Shown here one piece after another: positions 9,850 through 20,599 of a stretch of 64,000 nucleotides of DNA. Origin of the DNA: Adiantum capillus-veneris (lineage: Eukaryota > Streptophyta > Polypodiopsida > Polypodiales > Pteridaceae); NCBI GenBank assembly GCA_014529385.2, contig CM043942.1:32157469-32221468 (forward strand). Reading direction: 5' to 3'. The notes under the pieces are model-generated. The model had not been told where the DNA came from, searched no databases, and saw only the letters and a program-made list of their open reading frames with translations. Both the position numbers and the translations under genes were made by a program. The number at the start of each line of letters is the position of its first letter. The stretch's first letter is position 1.

Positions 9850-10405
9850 CCAAGAGGAAGCTCGGCTTTGAGTACTCAAAAGGAAAGCTGCTCTCAAAAA
9901 TCAACAAATTCCTATTCCCATCAACAATCTGGAACTAGATGACCGACTATGGGAATTACATAAGGATGCAGTATCAACAGATGATGAATGGTTAGATGGA
10001 ATGGACCTTCGGATCAAAGTACAGATAAACAATCATAGCACAAATGCATTGGTCAATACAGGATCTCGAGTAAACGCAGTTAGTTATTCCACGTACAAGA
10101 AAGAAACAAATCAATTTCTGATAGCAAGAATATCGACAATTAAAGGATGCAACAAGAACCCAACACCGACACTGGGAGTAGTCAACTTAATGTGATACTA
10201 CATGGTTGGTTATGCCCTCGTCAGTTTGTATGCTTACCAAATGAACATATGAATGAAACAATGATTCTTGAAATCTCATGGATGTGGACGTACAAAACAA
10301 TACCAGATTGGGATACCAATCAACTCAATCTATCACCTAAAGGCAGGCAACTCATTGTTCCAATTGCACCAAGCAAAGAGGAATGGAAAGGATATTCCCA
10401 ATAGA
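9850..10405 (+). pseudogene. Second retropepsin-like domain, downstream of integrase
   Basis: After a charged linker (QVINEAQEEARL, then IPINNLELDDRLWELHKD), 10,001-10,195 reads DLRIKVQINNHSTNALVNTG SRVNAVSYSTYKK, the hydrophobic-D[ST]G[SA]-xVN pattern of an aspartic protease with Asp changed to Asn. A single-base frameshift near 10,188 leads to 10,147-10,404: VILHGWLCPRQFVCLPNE, MILEISWMWTYKTIPDW and LSPKGRQLIVPIAP. The ILxxxWMxxYxxxPDW phrase matches the IILGxDWLxxYxxxIDW C-terminal motif of retropepsins. It differs in type from the protease upstream of RT, so it is not a local copy of that one. A protease after integrase is not the Ty3 order I know. It could be a captured domain or the edge of another element. 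Confidence 0.6.
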
Positions 10406-10464
10406 ACAAACCACAAGGCAATCAATCTTCTCCATCCTATCGACAAGAAAATGCTACAAGTAGC

Positions 10465-11067
10465 ATGCAAGGATTCAAGCATATATGGGTACCAAAGGCA
10501 CAACTTAAGGACAAGCTGATTCAAATTTGGGTGCCCAAAACATCATCGGCTGTACCAAAGATGGTTCCAAGGTTCAAAACACAAAGAAGAGCATCTCCAA
10601 GCAGAGAACCTAAATCAAAATGGATTTGGAGGAAAAAGGAGCACTTATCTTCTCAGCAAACTATATAATCAATGAACCAGTGGAGAGTTAAGTCTCAAAA
10701 CACTCAACCACAATAGTTCATCAAATGAAAAAACAAGATACCAATGGCGAGTTAAAGCTCAAAAACCATCATCATTGATACCGAAAACTAAAGAAATAAG
10801 CATGCCAAAGTATCCTAATGGTACAATAAAGCAAAGAGCACTCAAGCTACAAACTTGCTCTTTGAGAAACAACAACAGAAAACCTCGACCTCAAAAACCC
10901 TTGAGTTAATTACTCAAGACCCAACTCTTGCACAACATGATGGTTTGAATTGCATTAATCTTCAAATTATGGTAGAGCCAACCAAGGCTATGCATAGACA
11001 CAATTGTTCAGCCCATGCACACAATCGTCTCGGAGTATGCCATCTAGGAGGGGTGAAAGGGAACTAA
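10465..11067 (+). pseudogene. Basic tail region of element A with IWVPK motifs
   Basis: The frame at 10,465-10,668 (67 aa) reads FKHIWVPKAQLKDK and LIQIWVPKTSSAVPKMV, followed by Arg/Lys-rich sequence and KWIWRKKEH. Further short frames to 11,067 contain similar Gln/Lys-rich phrases with stops. Element D has the related phrase QEIWIPKSSNAPSQK in its 3' part. No known domain is recognised. A polypurine tract follows at 11,087. Confidence 0.45.
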
Positions 11068-11086
11068 GTAATTAAGGACAATGTTT

Positions 11087-11830
11087 GAAGAGGGAGGAAA
11101 ATTTTTGATGTTAACGTGTGAATTTTTGCAAAATTACATAATAATGCCTTTAACAAGTCATCAACAGGGGAAATTTGATTGATAACATCTCCCCGAAGAG
11201 TGTAACTAGTGTATATGCTATCAGAAAATCATTAAAAAATGGTCTTTTTTTATTACTTTCATCATTTTTCTTGATATTGAGACTTAAAAATGGAGAAATC
11301 CACCAAAAAACAATAGAGTAGTGTTGTTCAATGGATTTTCCTAATATTTGATTTTTCACTTTTCTTTTTTAGCACATCTTATTATATTCTTTGATTTTTT
11401 CAATAAACATGTCAAAAATCAATAATAAATAGCAAATGAGCTCATATGGAGAAAGTGAAGATACACTGATGATAAGGAGGACAAGGCGGACATGCACAAA
11501 AAATTTCAATCAAATCGACAGATGGAAGCAAAAGGCCTAAATTAGACCGCCAAGGCCTACGTTTGCAAATTCTTGCAGAATGAGCTAACAGAATCCGATT
11601 GAAGAAATTTTTGAGTCTAACATAGATTTCACGGCCTAGTAGGACTAACAGGGGAATTTGGGAAAAAGTAGTTTGGGAAGTCCCGAGTATAGATATCCAA
11701 GGTAGCCCAAAATCACCTCATTTCCACTAGTCACTCTTGGAGGAGAGAGCTCTCTGCCTTCTTTGCGCGCGATTTTCGGAGTCCATAGTCGTCCATTTAC
11801 AGCACCGTTTCACACGAGACATGAGGGGTA
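11087..11830 (+). mobile_element. Polypurine tract and putative 3' LTR of element A
   Basis: The purine run GAAGAGGGAGGAAAA at 11,087-11,101 fits the plus-strand primer site found just before a 3' LTR, and a TG at 11,106 could be the LTR start. Downstream, GAGTATAGATATCC at about 11,690, a CT/GA-rich stretch at 11,725-11,775 and GGGGTAAGTTC at 11,825 look like an LTR promoter and leader. I found no second LTR copy in the window, so the end near 11,830 is a guess. Confidence 0.45.
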
Positions 11831-13290
11831 AGTTCTAAGCTTATCAATGAACAATTCTATATGGCCGGGTAACAAGTCTAGGCTCAGTGAAAAACCCTAG
11901 AAACCCAGCAATGCACGAAGTCCTACGACACAAAATTGACCATAGCGACCTGTCAGCTCAACCGAATTGGATGAGACTTGAATTGTAGCATGCCCCTATA
12001 TAATAGAACACTTCTATATCACTAGATGACCATTTGGCAGGGGTCGGCGGGGGGGGGGGGGGGAGAGGGGGGTCCCAAGTAGATAATCTAGGTTTTTGTC
12101 ATATGCTAGAATTGGATTCTGACTCCACAGGTAGCTCATAGACTTGGGTCTATACACAATGTACCAGGATGGTTTCATGAAAATAGTCAAGGCAAGCTCT
12201 TGAAGAGCAGAAAACAGCTCGAAGACTACAAAGCGTCAAATTTGACATATGAAGTCAAACTGCCAAATGGGCCAAAACTAGATGGGTAGCATCAGGACTA
12301 TGTAGCGGACAAGCCCATAGCTTCAAAAGTGACTAACCAACTCCACAGGCCATCTAGTCACAAAAATTGGTGATTTCAAAGTCAACAAGAGCACGAAGTG
12401 ATGCCAACACGATCGAACTTTACCAAATTCATTTTAGGACTTGTTTTAGATGTATTGAATATGTCTAGGTCATCAAATTGTCAAGTCTTGCAAAAAAAAA
12501 AGACTGCTGTAAATAATCACAATTATTTACTTTTGTGCTTGTTTGGCTTGAAAATGATCCCTTCACTTCACCCATCACTTGTACACATCTATTACATACC
12601 ACATTTCAAGTATGAGCCAAAAAATGATCAAGAAATACTTAGAAATTGTCAAAAAAACGCACCAAAGTCTTTCCAATCCAATTTTTGAGTTATCTGTCAC
12701 ATGTTTTAATCCAAAACACCCCATATCTCATACACAGAGTCTACATCATGCCTAGAAACAAGTTGCAACAAAAAATATACATTTTGATAAAAAAAGTTAA
12801 TAATCACGATTATTTACTTTCTTGCCAAAATGGGTGAAATATGCAACTTTGACCTTATGGGACCAAAGAACATAATGTCTCAAATCCACTAATCAAGTTT
12901 GAGCAAGTTTGGATCTCAAAAAATCAAAATCTCTTTATATCTACTGTTTCAGAGTCTGAAATCCTAAATCTGGCACCATTTCCACCCAATGCACTCAAAT
13001 GAGCCCACACATTACTCAGAGAACCTAAATGCCATATGTTTCAAGCCTATGATGTCAAAAATGCAAAAAGTTGGAAAAAATCCCCAGCTGTAAATAATTG
13101 CGATTATTTATTTTTGTGGCAATTTTTCCTGGACTGTATGATTTTGATCTCTACATGTTTTTATGCATCTATGCATGCTTCAAATTGATTTGAAGCAAAA
13201 TAGACATCATTTGTTAGCAATTCAGGATCAGGGCATTTCAGAGCGCCATCCACAGAAATTTCTAACTTGGACACTATATTCACTTAACAG
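11831..13290 (+). repeat. Leader of element B with palindrome array B
   Basis: A noncoding AT-rich stretch. It holds three copies of the palindrome at 12,509-12,530, 12,796-12,817 and 13,090-13,110, spaced 287 and 294 bp, in the same family as arrays A and C. The first ORF of element B follows at 13,296, the same order as in elements A and D. A run of 14 or more G at about 12,050 is followed by GAGAGGGGGG. Confidence 0.6.
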
Positions 13291-13295
13291 GAGCA

Positions 13296-14015
13296 ATGCA
13301 AGCTTTTGAGAAGGCAAAGAAAAGGGTGTCCCATAAAGAAAAGCTGCAAGAGTTGCCAGCCTACCAATTAGATCCAAGTTTAGTGAAGACGGCCAAGGCA
13401 GCTTATTTGTCTAAGGAACAACTTGAAAAAAACAATACAACTGTTTTCACAGGCAGATTCAAGAGCAAATAAGGACACCAAGTAGAACTTCAAATGCTAC
13501 CAAAGGAGGTATATGATGTAGTTGCAAAGCCAGAAACCAAAGAAGTCAACAGAAGGCTAGGATTAAGAGACTTCTATGACCAGGAACCATGCGGCGTGGA
13601 TTTCCAGAAGTCATATGAATTACTGTCCACAATCAAAGAAGATGGGTCAACCCAAATCACTGACCAACAAGGGCAAAAAGTAGAAGTGGTAATCACTAAA
13701 GAGATAGTGGTTGAGGCATTAAAGCTGCCAACTGAAGGTATGACGATGCGGGCCAGAGACAGAAAGACACTAGGTACTTTTACCAAAGATACTGCAGCTG
13801 CCACATTTTTCGATCTCATTCAAAGGCAATTGAAAGAACTAGATCTCCTCTACCATCAACACTTCCACTTAGTATCAAAGAGACCACCACGGTACACAAC
13901 CCCAAACCATGCGGTTGCAACCACCTTCACTCGAGTATTGAAGTTGACAACTAGGCATGCAACTGATCATGCACAGTATGTGCTTACAACACTAAAAGGC
14001 ACAACTTCAATATAG
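13296..14015 (+). pseudogene. First ORF of element B, one in-frame stop
   Basis: Reading from the ATG at 13,296 gives about 239 codons with a single TAA near 13,470; 13,494-14,015 (173 aa) is open. The product has a Lys-rich start (MQAFEKAKKRVSHKEK) and later KVEVVITKEIVVEALKLPTE, which resembles the LPxEG-type segment seen in gag-like ORFs of some plant retrotransposons. That comparison is from memory and weak. It lies just after a palindrome array, like the first ORFs of elements A and D, but it does not have their YxD motifs. After 14,015 the sequence changes to AT-rich intron-like DNA, so the element is truncated there. Confidence 0.5.
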
Positions 14016-14120
14016 TTTTAAATATTTTTTCTTTGACTTGTCCTCAAGTAATAAGGTTAATATATATTTTTTAAGTTCTTTAAGAAGATTATATACTTTA
14101 TACATGGGATTATTATGCAG

Positions 14121-14748
14121 ATTAGTACAGCTGCTTGCTAATAAGTGTGGAAAAGAATCTTCCAAGAAGTCAAAGAAGAAAACAAAGGTAGTATTAAAAG
14201 TTAACATATATGTGTAATAAATAGTCCAAATTTGACAATAATAAGCTCGTCTTGCTGAAATTTTTAGGATGAAAAATGCATTGCAAGTGACATATCCAAT
14301 GTGTATGTCCCATATTTTGATAAAGTAATTCTCTTCTTTTTAGTATTCATTTGTTTTGTTATCATGTATATAGAATGTGTTTTCATAAAACCCTTTGTTT
14401 ATGGTAGCAAGTTATTTGTTTATGTAGGTTGTATCTTTAAATGTGTATGAGGAGGAGACTATTCGCCTTAAATACTTTGATCTACAGACAATTGAAGACA
14501 TGTGTCTAGTTTTAAAAGCTAGCTACTACAAGATTAAAAGAGAGGAGAGCTCTTATTTTGAGCAAAAGAGAGGTTTGAGTTTAAAGGAAATGAGAGTGAA
14601 TTTGGTCAGGTGTTTGGTTGACAGCGACAGGGTTCTCATTGAAATGCAACTTGATCACAAGTTAACTTTTGATGATGTGAAAGTTTTTTTATGTAAGGGA
14701 TCAATTGAAAAAGCAGACCATGTTGATCTTTATATTTCATGTTATTAG
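14121..14748 (+). CDS. 3' end of a spliced gene (three exons), product not recognised
   Basis: Three segments have matching splice signals and consistent phase. 14,121-14,187 has AG before and GTAGTA after and encodes a Lys/Ser-rich stretch (KESSKKSKKKTK). 14,268-14,324 has TTTTTAG before and GTAATT after and encodes DEKCIASDISNVYVPYFDK. 14,428-14,748 has TATGTAG before and ends in TAG; it includes LKYFDLQTIEDMCLVLKASY, LSLKEMRVNLVRCLVD and MQLDHKLTFDDVKVFL. Introns are short and T-rich as in plants. An AATAAA signal lies at about 14,840. The 5' part appears missing, replaced by element B. I do not recognise the family. Introns suggest a host gene rather than a retroelement. Confidence 0.65.
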
Positions 14749-15337
14749 TTGTTTGCTTATTGATTGAACAATTTATTGTTTTAGAACCCAATTGATGTAT
14801 TATCTCTTTTGAGATGATGATGTTTTTTTCAAAAAAAGAAATAAAAGTTCAATGTTTGAATGGAGTTACTTTACATCATGAGGTTTGATAAGAGTTTCAA
14901 AGAGAAATCTATTTGATTATGAGTAGTTTTATTGTTACTTTGGATTGTTTGATGTGATACTAATGTTTAAAAAGACTTGATGTTCTTTTCATCAAAGTTC
15001 TTAGTGTATTGATTAGTGTAATGTGTATTGTAATGGAGGATCCAAAAATGATGCTATATAGATTAATATTGCTATACAGATTAATCATTCTATTTACTTA
15101 TGTAAAAATTAAGTTTGAACGTTCATTTAATTTTCTATATGTAGAATTTTGTAAGATGTCCCTCCAATTTCCTATGTAGCAATTTTGTATGGATGTCTAT
15201 CTAATTTTCTATATGTAAAAGTTCTATTGAAAGCCTCATCTAATTTTCTAGGTACACTGCCTAGGAAATGTTCCATTTTTCTACATTGCACTTTTTCTAG
15301 TTATATGTGTATCAATCTAGGAAAGTATTTAGGATAT

Positions 15338-15394
<57 letters not shown>

Positions 15395-15728
15395 AAAGGT
15401 TTCAAAAGTCCTTGTGACTAATATAAAACAGAAAAAACAATTCATTGTCGAGAATATTTTTTATATACAAAAGTGTGTGATTGGTTGAAAGTCGCTAATT
15501 ACATAAACAGTATAAATAGATCAACATATTTTTTGTATTTATTGGGCCTAAATTATACACCCTTCTTGGCATGCATTACTACCACACACAAATATCATTC
15601 TACATATCTTCTATCATCATCGTACCATAGCTTTTACTATGACGAGGGAGACTCCCGCTGCCTCTATCTGTGCAACTATCTATGACAGTAAGGAAAGAGA
15701 GCTTACTCAACAATAAGCAAAAAGATCA
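14749..15728. other. AT-rich 3' flank with (TA)n
   Basis: No gene is seen. The phrase 'aattttctatatgta' recurs at about 15,129, 15,202 and 15,241 in an irregular tandem. A pure (TA)n run of about 51 bp lies at 15,342-15,392. Confidence 0.8.
15342..15392. repeat. (TA)n microsatellite
   Basis: An uninterrupted TA run of about 25 units, flanked by TCTTT and GGAAAG. Confidence 0.97.
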
Positions 15729-16813
15729 TCAAGAACATTTCGTGTTTCTATAAATAAATGCATGTAATACACATGTCGAACAATGCATTTTCAAACATAA
15801 TGTTTTTGTCAAAGAGTCCATGGTAACAATCTCATCATAAATTATTATATGCCTATCAACTTTGTACATAATTCCACCTGCCTTCAAGATGTAAATATAT
15901 ATGATTGCATCTAGAGAGAGATCATGGCATGTCCCTTCACCTAATTTATGAACAACCCATGGCCTCTTCACACTACCCATGTTGGTGTGACATACCCTAC
16001 AATAAATGCATTCTTGGGGACAACATAAAAAATAAGCTATGGAAGTGTAGTGTTCTTTGTTCGGTGTGATGTCATGTTTTTCTCTCATTCTGAAAGTGTG
16101 TTTGGATTTTGTCTAGTGCATTGACTGAGTACATACATAGAGCACCTGACACAAAAATGAATGCATCCAGGGGGTTGTGCTTTCATTGCACATTTGGCAC
16201 ACAAATGGGCCACATAATTTCCTCAGCATTTCTAAATGCCATGATTATTTTCCAAGAGCATCAGATTATCCATCTAATTATTATTGTGTTTACTCATATC
16301 AACTTCTTACATAATGCCAGGTCTCTTCATTATGCATGCACAAGTGATAGCTTCTAGAGAGAAAACCTCACTTTGCCTCCCTCTAAATAGCCTAGAGCTT
16401 CCTCACCCTTCTTGTGTTGGGCATATTGTGTGATAGGGCATCCCAAGAGACAACATATTAAAGAGGATAGTCATCCAAAGATTGTTGTACACTTATTTGT
16501 CAATACACCAAACATGGTGTACATATTGAATAAAGCATGGCCAAGTTGAGGCCAGGTCCAACATCTTTTTCCAAGAGCTCCTTGTAAAAATTTCATCATG
16601 AATTTTTTTACCCATGTCAACTTCTTACATAATGTGCAAGATGCAAACATAGTTGATTCATTTGGAGAGAGACCCTCACTTTGCATCCCTTCTAAAAATA
16701 ACCCAAAAGCTTCTTCACTCTTCCCAATGTTGGGTGTGCCTTGCAATAAGTGGAGGGCAGTTAGAGTTGACATTTTGGACCATGTTTGGCCCTCTTCCTT
16801 TGTCCTCATCTAG
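15729..16813 (-). pseudogene. Pentatricopeptide-repeat (PPR) pseudogene
   Basis: On the minus strand, 16,809-16,471 reads GKSEEAFGLFLEGMQSEGLS PNESTMFASC, then GHALFNMYTMFG, the PPR pattern (EEAL.LF..M..EG..P...T....L and GNALVDMYAKCG). Further on, about 16,430-16,340 gives YAQHKKGEEALGYLE, another PPR helix. 16,088-15,729 gives MREKHDITPNKEHYTSI, the MxxxxGITPxxEHYT type of phrase near PPR C-termini, and a diverged repeat with YDEIVTM. PPR proteins bind organelle RNA, and this PLS type often directs RNA editing. Many frameshifts, stops and damaged repeat positions show it is dead. The repeat order suggests a diverged or rearranged copy. Confidence 0.75.
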
Positions 16814-16933
16814 GGAATATAAGTACTACTTGTCGAGATCACACATAATAAAGGTGATTGCATTTGTGAAAAAAAACTCTTGTAGCGGACAAGCTCTATA
16901 ACTTCCTTACAAGCTCTCGCAAGGCATATCCCC

Positions 16934-17600
16934 CTATGAGTACAACTCATTGAATTTTTCTTGCATGAGCAGCTTCTTGTCTTTAAGGTGGGCTATCTCT
17001 ACTGCCAACTCATATGTTACAGGGAATCTTCCCTTCACCTTCTCCTTAAGCGGCGACCATAGGCTAGCAATAAAATAATTTTTTTTGAGAAAATTAGGTG
17101 CTCCTACACCTTCCTCTAGTGATGCAACCCATCGCTCCCATAAATCCTCAATAACCAGTCTAATTTGGTTGTACCCACGCACACTATACTCGTCCAAAAA
17201 GCTATACAACTCATGTCTCGCTACACCTGATCCAGCATGGTGTGTGTAAAAGATAGGGGGAATGGAGCCTTTATGGTATGTTCATTCAGTTTCTTGAAGT
17301 CCACACAAATCCTCAGTTTCCCATTCTTTTTCAGGATCACCACAATAGGAAAAAGCTAGTCACTACTCTCCATCTTTGCAATAAATACAGCCTTTGGAAA
17401 CAATATATTTATATCTTCTTTCGTTTTTTGGCATAGTTAGGATACATTCTATACCTCTGCATCCTTACTTGCTTGGCATCCTTCTTGAATAGAATCTTGT
17501 GTTAGCAAACCCTTGGACCAATGTCTTTCAATTAAGTGTGATCGCAAGAGAACACATCCTTATACTCCTAGAATATTACATGTCAAGATTGCTCTTTTGA
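16934..17600 (-). pseudogene. Ty3 reverse-transcriptase relic joined to a gag-like segment
   Basis: Minus-strand reading from about 17,600 passes AKKRKK-like sequence and then, at about 17,370-17,270, FPIVVILKKNGKLRICVDFK KLNEHTIKAP, a clear Ty3 RT motif. It continues to MLDQV and, at 17,209, MYSFLDEYSVRGYNQIRL, the next RT motif (YSFLDGYSGYNQI). The frame then reads WERWVASLEEG, NYFIASLWSPLKEKVKGRFP and LAVEIAHLKDKK, which resembles a gag segment and not RT. The 92-residue open frame 17,209-16,934 therefore appears chimeric. Several stops lie upstream. Confidence 0.65.
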
Positions 17601-19280
17601 AATGATCTAGCAATTTTTTGTTCACTTGTACTATCGTTTCCTCATCAATCTAAACAATATGAAAATTTGCAAGCATTTATCGTGGATCTTTACCGCGATT
17701 TTTGTAGAGAGAGAGTCCAAAACTGCTTGACCAAAGAAGAGAGAGGAGGGTAGAGGGAGTATTTTTTTAACTTCTAATATTATCGCTAATATTACAGGGG
17801 TTATTATCACAAGCATTACCAGGGATCTTGCCGCAAATATTGCCGAGGATATTACCGCAGGCGGAGCTTTGGCGCTATGATAGTCAAATTTGAGTTTCCC
17901 TCTATCTAAATAGTTTTGTTAATGATCTAATTTTTAAAAACATGATTTACCTCTCTTTAAAAATGAAAAGAAAAACAATATCAAAATTTGAAATGATGGC
18001 TATGTGAATAGATATGAAACTACAAAGAAAAAGCTCCATGCTAGAAGCACCGCCAAAGATAAGAAGTTCAACATGGCCAACATCCTTTGCCGAAGCTTTC
18101 AGATACCCCACAAGCGTAACCCCACAAAACATCCATCGTGTTTTGAAATGACCATCACAAATTGAGGCTGCCGTCTAACACTATTGTAGTTAAAAAACAG
18201 ACAATCATGTTTTACAAATAGAACCCCTCATCTTCTATGTACACCCTCCAAGCTTGGTGATCGCATGCTTTTGTGATGGACCATAAATACCTCCATTCAA
18301 CAAAGCATCATGGCCTTGAGAGTAAAATATCTAATGTTTGATCAAGTACCTCTTTGGAGCCCACCTTTTTCATTTTTCATAATGATAGAGTGAAGTGTGC
18401 CCACATTTTACCAGATGGTAGTACCTATGTTAGTTTTTTCAAGCTCTATCTGCCCTTCAAGCAGGAGCTCTCCATTTCTATCAATGGACTTGTAAGCCTT
18501 TGCCAGTTGGGCTCAACATTGACCACCTTATGACATATTATCTTTGCAAGCTCTCTAACTTTGCCTTTGCACACCCTCAAGACTTGCTTCTATGAAGAGG
18601 TGTTGAGCAAGGAGCACAATAAAGAAGCTCCCCTTCAAAGCAGTTTTTAGTATTTCCTTTTTTAGTATTTCTTTCTATTCTCTTAAAAAACAAATAATTT
18701 GTTTTTCCCCTAACTAATTATACAAAAAATGATAGGTATTTCATTATTAAATTAATCACACCCACTTTATTAACATAAATATTAGCGTGCTTGTCAAAAT
18801 TAAAAACATAGATAGAGGGGAGAGACAAAATGAATGGATGACATGAGAAACCCGTTTCATAGAATAAAATATAAAAAATCTTTATAAATCATCCTCCAAG
18901 AGATCTCTACAAGTACCTTGATCTAAATCTAAACACATGGCTCCAATATCAATAAAAATGGAAATTGATGTTTTTTTTGTGGATGTGTTGGCCATGGCTT
19001 CATCATCTTTGAGCTCGTCATCTAGATCTTCCATCTCAACATCGTCATCATGGCAATCATCCTCGCTGAGATTGGTGGTGATGGGAATTGAATCATTGAT
19101 CTCTTTGTCCCCCCCCCCCCCCCCCTCCAATCCAAAGTAGTAGGTGGTAGGGGGCCGAAGATGGTCTCCTCTTCATTAGTGACAAAAATGGTCCTTCCTC
19201 GAGGTGTTATGGGAACTATAAACCAAAGCTTTGGTTGATGCAGCGATGAGATATAAATAACCTACGGCCAGAGGCTTGAT
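17601..19280. other. Unresolved AT-rich stretch with short repeats
   Basis: No gene is convincingly seen. At 17,770-17,865 four imperfect units of about 24 bp carry the theme ATATTACC(G)CAGG / GCATTACCAGGG. At about 18,360-18,530 a plus-strand frame reads FHNDRVKCAHILPDGSTYVS and further plausible residues before a stop, and may be a decayed exon. 18,882-19,130 (-) is an acidic 82-aa frame (SEDDCHDDDVEMEDLDDELK) starting in a poly-G run (poly-C at 19,109-19,125 on the plus strand). I would not call it a gene. Confidence 0.5.
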
Positions 19281-19868
19281 GAAGAAGGAGGTCAATTAAA
19301 CCCTAAGAAGTGCAAACTAGCATAGCCACAAGCCCAGTTGCTAGGTCATGTGGTGTCACAAAATGGAATTGAAGCAGATTCATAGGAGATAAGGCTCTAG
19401 GCTTGATGGAGCCTCACTCTAGAGCTCAAGGTTTGGCCTCGTTTGTGCATAACCTAAAGTATCTGTCACATTTTTTTTTGGATGCTATCGCAATATGTGT
19501 ATCCTCTTCAAAAGAGGGCTCAACAGGTTCATGGTTTTAAGTGGGGTCAAGAAGCCCAAGAAGCTTTTGACAGGGTGAAAGAAATCTTGTGTCAATTGCT
19601 AATGGTGTGTCCTCCCAACCGAAAGGACAATTTCTATGTGTCCATGATAAGAGGTACGGTGGTTATTAGAGCTGTGTTGCTGCAAAAGGTAGGAAGGAGC
19701 TATAAGTCTATCTACTTTGAAAGCAGGGTGATAAGCCCCGGAGAGGCAACCAACACCAAAGTTGATCAGTGGGTTATGGCATTGGTTTTTGCTTGCATAA
19801 AGTTCAAAGTGAACCTCATTGTGCAGCAGTTTAAAGTGCTGACAGCTTACAATTTGTTGATGGCATGA
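19260..19868 (+). pseudogene. Tat-like Ty3 relic: RT end and RNase H
   Basis: About 19,290-19,380 gives LNPKKCKLA.PQAQLLGHVVSQNGIE in shifting frames, the end of a Ty3 RT. 19,482-19,868 (128 aa) has FKWGQEAQEAFDRVKEILC, FYVSMIRGTVVIRAVLLQK and YKSIYFESRVISPGEATN, the RT-linked RNase H pattern. The first catalytic Asp position is Ser (FYVSMI in place of yVDAS or yLaas). Stops occur at about 19,380-19,400 and 19,868. It forms the front of the relic that continues to 21,720. Confidence 0.7.
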
Positions 19869-20039
19869 AGTGGTTCTGCACTTGAAGCCAGGAATGTGGA
19901 TCATCAAGTGGGTGATAGAGCTACAGGTGTTCAAATTCAAGTTCAAGATTGACCACACTAGTCAATCCCATTTGGCAGACATTTTGGTCAATTATTTTGT
20001 TGATTTGATAATTTATCCAAGGGTGGTACAAGATGAAGC

Positions 20040-20450
20040 CAAAGGGGGGCCAGACTTGGTGGGAGCTTTTACCATGTGGTTTGATGGTGCATATAGGAGG
20101 GTGATTTAGAAAGTAGGAGGAGGCATGGTGATACAGGATCCACATGGCAAAGTAATCTTCTTGAAGTCCTATGATTTGAAAGATGGCCACACCAACAATG
20201 AAGAGGAATATCTTGCCCTCCATCTAGGTTTGAAGCAATGCATCGAGTTCGGCATTTTGAGGCTGGTGGTGAAAGGTGACACACTATTGGTCATCAGATT
20301 GTTGGGCCAATGGTAGGTAAAGTGTGATTTCTTAAAGTATTGGTTCTTTGCTATTAAGAAGCTACTACAACTCTTTGAGGAGGTCCAATTTAAGCATGTC
20401 AAGAGAGAGCAAAATTAAGAAGCGGATCACCTAGCAAGTAGCAAGGTACG
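20040..20450 (+). pseudogene. Tat-like Ty3 relic: additional archaeal-type RNase H
   Basis: The frames read AFTMWFDGAYRRVI, GGGMVIQDPHGKVIFLKSYD, GHTNNEEEYLALHLGLKQCI and VVKGDTLLVIRLL, then FKHVKREQN and ADHLAS. This is the RNase H1-like second domain that Tat/Ogre-type elements carry between RT-RNase H and integrase. Asp of WFDGA, Glu of NNEEEY and Asp of VVKGD are present. Stops at about 20,107, 20,314 and 20,416 break it. Its presence places the relic in the Tat lineage. Confidence 0.75.
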
Positions 20451-20599
20451 GGTACATGTTGCAGGTATATACATGGACCCAGTGACATATGGAGGTAGAG
20501 AATCATTGAAGGAGAAAGAATATTTTCGGAGATAGTCTCCTAAAGGTTTTTCCAAGTTGTAGAGGAGAAGAGCTGTGCAGCAAGCTCGCAAATTTACAG

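Noticed and set aside
12049-12072. Poly-G run as a functional G-quadruplex
   Set aside because: A mononucleotide run may be a sequencing or assembly artefact; no context supports a role. The same holds for poly-C at 19,109.
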